Shown here: piece after piece, positions 1 to 5,043 of the stretch
How the letters are laid out: every line of letters begins with the position of its first letter
How positions within the stretch are numbered: position 1 is the stretch's first letter
NCBI GenBank assembly: GCA_012800135.1
Contig: JAAZJV010000015.1
Span: forward strand, 1 to 5,043
Direction of reading: 5' to 3'
Length of the DNA: 5,043 nucleotides
From: Clostridiaceae bacterium
GTDB lineage: Bacteria > Bacillota > Clostridia > Saccharofermentanales > DTU023
The notes under the pieces: model-generated
Seen by the model: only the letters and a program-made list of their open reading frames with translations
Told to the model about the DNA's origin: nothing
Database searches by the model: none
Position numbers and translations under genes: made by a program

Positions 1-14
1 GAGGAGGTCCGCGT

Positions 15-1274
15 ATGCATAAGATCACATGTGATGTATTAGTCATAGGAGCGGGACCTGCCGGACTCGCTGCCTCTATCGCGGCAAAACAAGAAGGTGC
101 TGAAAAGGTTCTCGTCGTAGAACGCGACGAATCAATTGGCGGTATTTTACAGCAGTGTATACACCCCGGCTTCGGACTGTCCTACTTCCAAGAAGAACTT
201 ACCGGTCCGGAATACTACGCTCGTTTCGCCGACAAAGCGCTGGAACTCGGAGTTGAAGTCCTGCTAAATACGATGGTACTTGATCTTGGGGACGAGGGTG
301 TTGTCTGCATGAGCTCAAAAGACGGTCTCTCTTTCATCGAAGCAGGGAGCATCGTTCTCGCCATGGGATGTCGTGAACGCACACGTTTCCAGCTGACCAT
401 CCCCGGATCGCGTCCGTCCGGCATCTTTACCGCGGGCACGGCGCAACGCCTGATGAACCGTGAAAATGCCATGGTCGGACGCAAGGTCATCATTCTCGGT
501 TCAGGCGATATTGGGATGATTATGGCGCGTCGTATAACGCTCGAGGGCGCCAAAGTGATCGCGGTCGTCGAACTCAATGATTACCTCGCCGGACTCACCC
601 GAAATAAAGTGCAGTGTCTCGATGACTTTGAGATTCCGCTCTTGATGAAACATACCATCACGGATATCAAGGGTAAGAAGCGTATTGAAAGCGTGACCGT
701 CTGCGAAGTGGATGCTGAGAACATTCCTATCCCGGAGACGGCTGTCGAGTATCCATGCGATACGCTCCTGTTGTCCGTCGGTTTGATTCCGGAGAACGAA
801 TTGACGCGCAAGGCGGAGATAGAGATTTCTCCGATTACAAATGGTCCGGTGGTAAATCAGTATATGCAGACAAGTCGCGAAGATGTTTTTGCCTGCGGCA
901 ACGTCGTCCACGTCAATGACTTGGTCGACAACGTGTCGCTGGAAAGTGAACGAGCAGGCCGGCATGCTGCGAAATATGCGCTTGGAAGGCTTATGAAAGC
1001 AGAAGATGTCATTCAGACGCAACCTGGTCGAAATGTGCGCTACATCTCTCCGCAAAAGATCGTAAACGCGGATGCTGGCGGTGAGATCAATCTTTACTTC
1101 CGAGTCACAGCACCGGAAGAAAAGGTGAGAATTCTTGTTAAAACCGGGGATAAGGTAATCGTGCAGAAAAAAGCGCTTCGGGTCAATCCGGGCGAGATGG
1201 AGCATATGCGCTTTGATGCTAGAGAAATCACGTCCCCGGATCTCACGGTAGAAGTGATGAAGGAGGCGATCTGA
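15..1274 (+). CDS. NAD(P)/FAD-dependent oxidoreductase of glycerol-operon type
   Basis: This 419-residue flavoprotein disulfide-reductase-fold enzyme is complete. The FAD dinucleotide motif GAGPAG is at residues 12-17, with an acidic ribose-binding residue at E36. A family signature, GGILQQCIHPGFG, lies at 42-54, and GCRERTR at 118-124. A second Rossmann motif, GSGDIG, at 162-167 should bind NAD(P). The C-terminal FAD contact is the segment VFACGNVVHVNDLVDNVS at 291-308. Residues from about 340 form a small beta-rich tail domain. No CxxC redox disulfide of thioredoxin-reductase type is present. The ATG at 15 follows GAGGAGG at 1-7, an ideal ribosome site. Its stop is one base before the next ATG, so it is translationally coupled to the DUF1667 gene. 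In anaerobic Firmicutes this pair commonly sits beside glpK and a GlpA-like glycerol-3-phosphate dehydrogenase, so I infer a role in moving electrons from glycerol-3-phosphate. The actual electron acceptor cannot be read from sequence. Confidence 0.9.
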   Translation: MHKITCDVLVIGAGPAGLAASIAAKQEGAEKVLVVERDESIGGILQQCIHPGFGLSYFQEELTGPEYYARFADKALELGVEVLLNTMVLDLGDEGVVCMSSKDGLSFIEAGSIVLAMGCRERTRFQLTIPGSRPSGIFTAGTAQRLMNRENAMVGRKVIILGSGDIGMIMARRITLEGAKVIAVVELNDYLAGLTRNKVQCLDDFEIPLLMKHTITDIKGKKRIESVTVCEVDAENIPIPETAVEYPCDTLLLSVGLIPENELTRKAEIEISPITNGPVVNQYMQTSREDVFACGNVVHVNDLVDNVSLESERAGRHAAKYALGRLMKAEDVIQTQPGRNVRYISPQKIVNADAGGEINLYFRVTAPEEKVRILVKTGDKVIVQKKALRVNPGEMEHMRFDAREITSPDLTVEVMKEAI

Positions 1275-1275
1275 A

Positions 1276-1632
1276 ATGGAAAAGGTAGTCATCTGTACCG
1301 TTTGTCCTATCGGCTGCAACATCACAGTCCGCGAGGAAAACGATGAACTTGTTATCACGGGCAATCAATGTAAACGGGGCATAACCTATGCGACGAACGA
1401 GTATCTTCATCCCGTACGCATTCTGACGACAACCGTTAAAGTGCATGGCGGGGATCAGGTTCTCGTGCCGGTTCGCTCCGCGGAACCCCTTCCGAAAGAG
1501 CTTCTCTTCTCGGCTATGGATCTCATCCGCGACTTGACTGTCGATGCACCTATCCACCGCGGCGATGTCCTGATCAGCAATATCCTGGATACAGGCATCG
1601 ATATCGTCGCAACGGGCGAAATAAGGTGCTGA
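1276..1632 (+). CDS. DUF1667 family protein with four conserved cysteines
   Basis: This 118-residue soluble protein belongs to the small family with conserved CxxC pairs (DUF1667, COG3862). Cysteines fall at C7, C10, C14 and C32 in the pattern CTVCPIGC followed by GNQCKRG. This CxxCx3C...C spacing resembles the N-terminal [4Fe-4S] segment of molybdopterin oxidoreductases, so a metal or Fe-S cluster is likely though not shown. The C-terminal half has the family-like ending DTGIDIVAT. The ATG at 1276 is preceded by AGGAGG at 1261-1266, inside the end of the upstream gene, giving tight coupling. With the flavoprotein it probably forms an electron-transfer unit, loosely analogous to the accessory subunits of anaerobic glycerol-3-phosphate dehydrogenase; that role is inference. 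The last codons (Gly-Glu-Ile-Arg-Cys-stop) merge into a 38-bp tandem repeat array, which makes the extreme C-terminus, including the unusual final Cys, possibly lineage-specific. Confidence 0.88.
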   Translation: MEKVVICTVCPIGCNITVREENDELVITGNQCKRGITYATNEYLHPVRILTTTVKVHGGDQVLVPVRSAEPLPKELLFSAMDLIRDLTVDAPIHRGDVLISNILDTGIDIVATGEIRC

Positions 1633-1760
1633 CGAATTTGTGTCGACAACTAACGAAGTACAAGTGCTGACGGAATAGCGTCGGCAACTAGCGAAGTACA
1701 AGTGCTGACAGGATCGCGTCGGCAACTAGCGAAGTACAATTGCTGACAGGATCGCGTCAG
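1626..1760 (+). repeat. 38-bp tandem repeat array, about 3.5 copies
   Basis: Units start at 1626, 1664, 1702 and 1740; the last is recognisable only to about 1760. Each opens with GTGCTGAC (TTGCTGAC in the fourth), then has an 8-nt variable block, then GTCGGCAACTAGCGAAGTAC followed by AA. By eye units 1 and 2 match at 32 of 38 positions and units 2 and 3 at 35 of 38. Each unit can fold as a hairpin: TGCTGAC pairs with GTCGGCA around the 8-nt block (for example 1665-1671 with 1680-1686), using a G-U pair. In unit 4 TTGCTGAC pairs with GTCAGTAA over 8 bp. The first unit contains the DUF1667 stop codon, so the array lies in its 3' untranslated region. The period is not a multiple of three, so it encodes no repeated peptide. 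Short contiguous units without spacers exclude a CRISPR array. Confidence 0.9.
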
Positions 1761-1822
1761 TAAATAATGATATTCACTTCTAACGGAGTCACGTCGCAAA
1801 TGCGCTCGCTTTGGGCGAAGCT

Positions 1823-1875
1823 GACAAAATGATTGGTAAGGCGCTCTTTAGGAGCACCACGCCAATCATTTTGTC
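1823..1875. repeat. 53-nt inverted repeat (long hairpin), possible operon terminator
   Basis: A perfect 14-bp inverted repeat has arms GACAAAATGATTGG (1823-1836) and CCAATCATTTTGTC (1862-1875). A T-G wobble adds one more pair. The interior also pairs: GG-C-GCTC at 1840-1846 with GAGC-A-CC at 1852-1858, closing a 5-nt loop TTTAG. The structure is followed by TTTGTGTCC, which is a poor T-run, so factor-independent termination of the upstream operon is plausible but not strong. It may instead be a bidirectional terminator, an mRNA 3'-end stabiliser or a dispersed palindromic element. The 14-bp perfect arms make chance unlikely. Confidence 0.7.
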
Positions 1876-2109
1876 TTTGTGTCCTTATGCAAAAAGTTTA
1901 CGTTTAATGAATTCTATTCAATCTCCGCTACTTTTAAGGTTTTCCCCAAAGGAGCAAGCACTCTTAAGATCGTTTGTAGCATATTATTCCCTTTCGTTGT
2001 GTTAAATTATTTGATAACAAAGAAAAAAATCATTAACCTTGAAGGCGTGCCTGAAAAGGCTGGAAGATAAAGGCAAAAAACAATAATATTTCGGGAGTTG
2101 GCAAAACAC
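1876..2109. other. AT-rich non-coding stretch upstream of the thioesterase gene
   Basis: This stretch holds no convincing gene. It is clearly richer in A and T than the flanking coding DNA, as expected of a promoter and leader region. Short open frames crossing it have no good ribosome sites, and one of them runs through the 1823-1875 hairpin. The thioesterase promoter must lie here unless transcription reads through from the left. A weak candidate is listed separately. Confidence 0.5.
2011..2039 (+). promoter_or_regulatory. Weak candidate promoter for the thioesterase-dehydrogenase pair
   Basis: TTGATA at 2011-2016 matches five of six bases of the sigma-70 -35 consensus. A 17-nt spacer leads to TAACCT at 2034-2039, which matches only three of six at -10. 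An imperfect dyad, TGTTA at 2000-2004 with TAACA at 2015-2019, overlaps the -35 box and could be an operator. The -10 is poor, so this is only a candidate. Confidence 0.2.
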
Positions 2110-2505
2110 ATGAGTTGTATCGTGGAACAAAGCAGGGGCATGAAACAAATTGTAGTAACACAGTACTACACGGCGAGCGCATGGGGATCCGGGCTGATGG
2201 ATATCTTAGCGACGCCGGCGATGATCGCGCTGGCGGAATCGACGTGTATGGAAAGCGTGCAAGGCGATCTGGAGAAGGGGATGACGACCGTCGGAACGAA
2301 AGTCGATATCGAGCATTTGTCACCGACGCCTCTTGGCATGACGGTCACATGCAAGTCAAAACTTATCGAGATTGACCGTAGGAGACTTGTTTTTCAGGTC
2401 GAGCTTTTCGACGATAAAGGTCTTATTGGCAAAGGTCGGCACGAGCGCTTTATTGTCGATGCCGATGCGTTTCAACATAAAGCGAACGCGAAAAGTGAGA
2501 GTTAA
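2110..2505 (+). CDS. FlK-like thioesterase family protein (hotdog fold)
   Basis: This 131-residue hotdog-fold protein is of the fluoroacetyl-CoA thioesterase (FlK)-like family, predicted to hydrolyse an acyl-CoA or related thioester in the cytoplasm. The segment ILATPAMIALAE is typical. Counting from this start, T35, E43, G62, H69 and R113 have exactly the spacing of the FlK residues Thr42, Glu50, Gly69, His76 and Arg120, so the catalytic set looks intact. The family ending LIGKGRHERFIVDAD is present. Most members in anaerobes are housekeeping enzymes of unknown substrate, and fluoroacetate resistance should not be assumed. The start is uncertain. I chose ATG 2110 because about 20 residues before the TASAWGSG segment fit the family, with GGGAG at 2093-2097 as a ribosome site 12 nt upstream. 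An in-frame TTG lies at 2098 and an ATG at 2140, where the AGGGG is too close. A 73-nt gap separates it from the dehydrogenase gene on the same strand, suggesting one operon. Confidence 0.85.
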   Translation: MSCIVEQSRGMKQIVVTQYYTASAWGSGLMDILATPAMIALAESTCMESVQGDLEKGMTTVGTKVDIEHLSPTPLGMTVTCKSKLIEIDRRRLVFQVELFDDKGLIGKGRHERFIVDADAFQHKANAKSES

Positions 2506-2578
2506 TCGCCGCAAGGTAATATCTTATTCAAGGTAGCCTATTTGAGAAGCAAGAGAAGTTGCAAAGGAAGAACAAAAT

Positions 2579-3361
2579 ATGGCGAAGAGAGATGCTGTAG
2601 AGGACAAGGATTGTGACTCGACAAATCAGAAGAAAACGGCTCTTGTAACGGGCGGAGCGCGCGGTATCGGGCGCGCTATTTCGCTGACGCTGGCGCGTGC
2701 TGGTTATCGTGTACTGGTTAATTATTATCGTTCAAGGACGGAGGCGGAAGCGCTGCGTTGTGTCATAGAGGAAGAAGGCCTTGATGCCGAACTGTTGCGA
2801 GCCGATGTCTCAGACCCGAATGAAGTGCGCAAAATGGTGACTCAGGCGCTCCTTTCGTCGTCGACCATCGATGTGCTCGTCAATAACGCCGGGATCTCAC
2901 ATTGGGGGCTTCTGACGGAGACGGAGGAGTCGATGTGGGATCGCATCATCTCCACAAACTTGAGCTCAAACTACCGTCTTTCTCGTGCGGTGCTTCCTCT
3001 TATGGTGCAGCAGCAAAGCGGCAGCATTGTCAATGTGTCGTCGATTTGGGGCGTCATGGGCGGATCGTGTGAAGCGGCATATTCCGCAAGCAAGGCCGGT
3101 GTCATTGGATTGACACGTGCCCTCGCGCGCGAAATGGCACCATGCGGTATTCGCGTAAACGCTGTTGCGCCGGGCGTTATTCAGACAGACATGCTTTCCG
3201 GTTTTACCGAAGAAGAACTTGATAACATTGCCGAGAGAACGCCGCTCGGACGTTTAGGTCTTCCGGAGGAAGTCGCCGAAGCGGTGCTTTTCCTCGTGTC
3301 GGACAAGGCATCGTTTATTACGGGGCAGGTACTCGGTGTGGATGGCGGTTTTATCGGCTAG
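2579..3361 (+). CDS. SDR family oxidoreductase, FabG-like; candidate EF-P 5-aminopentanone reductase
   Basis: This 260-residue classical short-chain dehydrogenase uses NAD(P)H. The cofactor motif TGGARGIG is at residues 24-31, D76 contacts adenine, and NNAG is at 102-105. The catalytic tetrad is N127, S155, Y168 and K172 (YSASK). The Ser-to-Tyr spacing of 13 equals that of E. coli FabG, and the ending ITGQVLGVDGGF is FabG-like. It is therefore either a 3-oxoacyl-ACP reductase or a relative. The segments VSSIWG (153-158) and SCEAAYSASK (163-172) recall YmfI-type proteins that reduce 5-aminopentanone-modified elongation factor P in Bacillota. I lean that way, but a generic FabG label is also defensible. 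The start ATG at 2579 has AAGGAAG at 2564-2570. It gives a charged extension of about 16 residues before the first beta strand, longer than usual, and no nearer in-frame start exists. It follows the thioesterase gene and is closed by a terminator at 3435. Confidence 0.9.
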   Translation: MAKRDAVEDKDCDSTNQKKTALVTGGARGIGRAISLTLARAGYRVLVNYYRSRTEAEALRCVIEEEGLDAELLRADVSDPNEVRKMVTQALLSSSTIDVLVNNAGISHWGLLTETEESMWDRIISTNLSSNYRLSRAVLPLMVQQQSGSIVNVSSIWGVMGGSCEAAYSASKAGVIGLTRALAREMAPCGIRVNAVAPGVIQTDMLSGFTEEELDNIAERTPLGRLGLPEEVAEAVLFLVSDKASFITGQVLGVDGGFIG

Positions 3362-3434
3362 GTGATAGAGCAATAGGAAGCCGTATTTAATTCAGCGACA
3401 TTCCGCTAGTAAAAATTTTTTACAAATAGATACG

Positions 3435-3480
3435 AAAGACGCCGCTTCATGGTGATCCTGGAACGACGTCTTTTATTGTT
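3435..3480 (+). terminator. Hairpin terminator after the dehydrogenase gene, possibly shared with eno
   Basis: AAAGACG (3435-3441) pairs with CGTCTTT (3467-3473). The stem continues, with one mismatch and one bulge, through CG/CG, TTC/GAA and GG/CC to a TGAT loop. TTTTATTGTT follows on the + strand, a reasonable U-run. On the minus strand the arm ends CGTCTTTCG, a weaker run, so this may also stop convergent eno transcription. No better terminator for eno is visible between the two genes. Immediately upstream, 3409-3423 is an A/T palindrome (GTAAAAA, one T, TTTTTAC). Confidence 0.75.
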
Positions 3481-3570
3481 CGTTTAGATAACATTACTGT
3501 TGTACTCTTTTTGCTGAACCGTTGGTCAGGAAGAGCTGCTCAGTTGTTCTTTCGAGCTTTTATAAAGCTT

Positions 3571-4947
<1,377 letters not shown>

Positions 4948-4992
4948 CATCCTATTAATATGTGCATGCCGCGTTAAGTGCGGCGCTCTACT

Positions 4993-5022
4993 AAAATAAG
5001 CTAACCGTTGTCGGCAAGTCTA
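4993..5022 (-). promoter_or_regulatory. Candidate eno promoter
   Basis: On the minus strand TAGACT (5022-5017) matches four of six -35 consensus bases, and TATTTT (4998-4993) matches four of six at -10, with an 18-nt spacer. A start near 4986 would give a leader of about 85 nt carrying the hairpins described at 4913-4984. Both boxes are imperfect. Confidence 0.3.
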
Positions 5023-5043
5023 TTCATTATGTTACCTTATTCA

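Noticed and set aside
501..1725. Long minus-strand open frames opposite the oxidoreductase and DUF1667 genes
   Set aside because: They are antisense shadows of well-supported genes with low-complexity or unrecognisable products.
1626..1760. CRISPR array
   Set aside because: The 38-bp units are contiguous with no unique spacers, and no cas gene is present.
1811..2070. Small + strand open frames, including one of 64 codons starting at 1811
   Set aside because: They cross the long hairpin and AT-rich leader, lack good ribosome sites and resemble no family I know.
2110..2505. Fluoroacetate-resistance gene
   Set aside because: The FlK catalytic residues are shared by a broad family, and nothing in the context suggests fluoroacetate.
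3409..3423. A/T palindrome as a separate terminator or operator
   Set aside because: It is a pure A-run/T-run pairing without a GC stem, so I mention it only next to the terminator.
3513..3530. Hairpin CTGAACC-GTT-GGTCAG as the eno terminator
   Set aside because: The stem is short with a bulge, and on the minus strand it is followed by CAAAAAGAG rather than a T-run.

Overview
The window reads as a piece of chromosome from a mid-GC anaerobic Bacillota (Firmicute). The evidence is strong AGGAGG-type ribosome sites, a glycerol-associated FAD oxidoreductase plus DUF1667 pair typical of anaerobic Firmicutes, and housekeeping genes of Firmicute type. A Negativicute or clostridial host is my best guess, from protein style only.

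Layout: (1) 15-1632 (+) holds two tightly coupled genes, an NAD(P)/FAD-dependent oxidoreductase and a small four-cysteine DUF1667 protein. They look like the distal end of a glycerol/glycerol-3-phosphate operon that starts left of the window. (2) 1633-2109 is a long non-coding gap. It holds a 38-bp tandem repeat array that starts over the DUF1667 stop codon, a 53-nt inverted repeat, and an AT-rich stretch that probably carries the next promoter. (3) 2110-3361 (+) encodes an FlK-type hotdog thioesterase followed by a FabG-like short-chain dehydrogenase, probably co-transcribed. The dehydrogenase has features recalling EF-P 5-aminopentanone reductases. (4) 3362-3592 is a convergent intergenic region with a good hairpin terminator and a second copy of the enolase gene tail. 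(5) 3593-4900 (-) is a complete enolase gene (eno). Its leader (4901-5043) contains a terminator-like hairpin with a U-run just before the ribosome site.

Functionally, the first pair probably passes electrons from glycerol-3-phosphate oxidation. Enolase is glycolytic, downstream of where glycerol carbon enters. The thioesterase and dehydrogenase act on acyl-thioester or modified-protein substrates that the sequence does not fix. No mobile element, CRISPR array, tRNA or rRNA is visible.

The least ordinary signals are the two cases of gene tails repeated past their stop codons (DUF1667 and eno) and the possible attenuator in the eno leader. I found no clear new multi-gene system.
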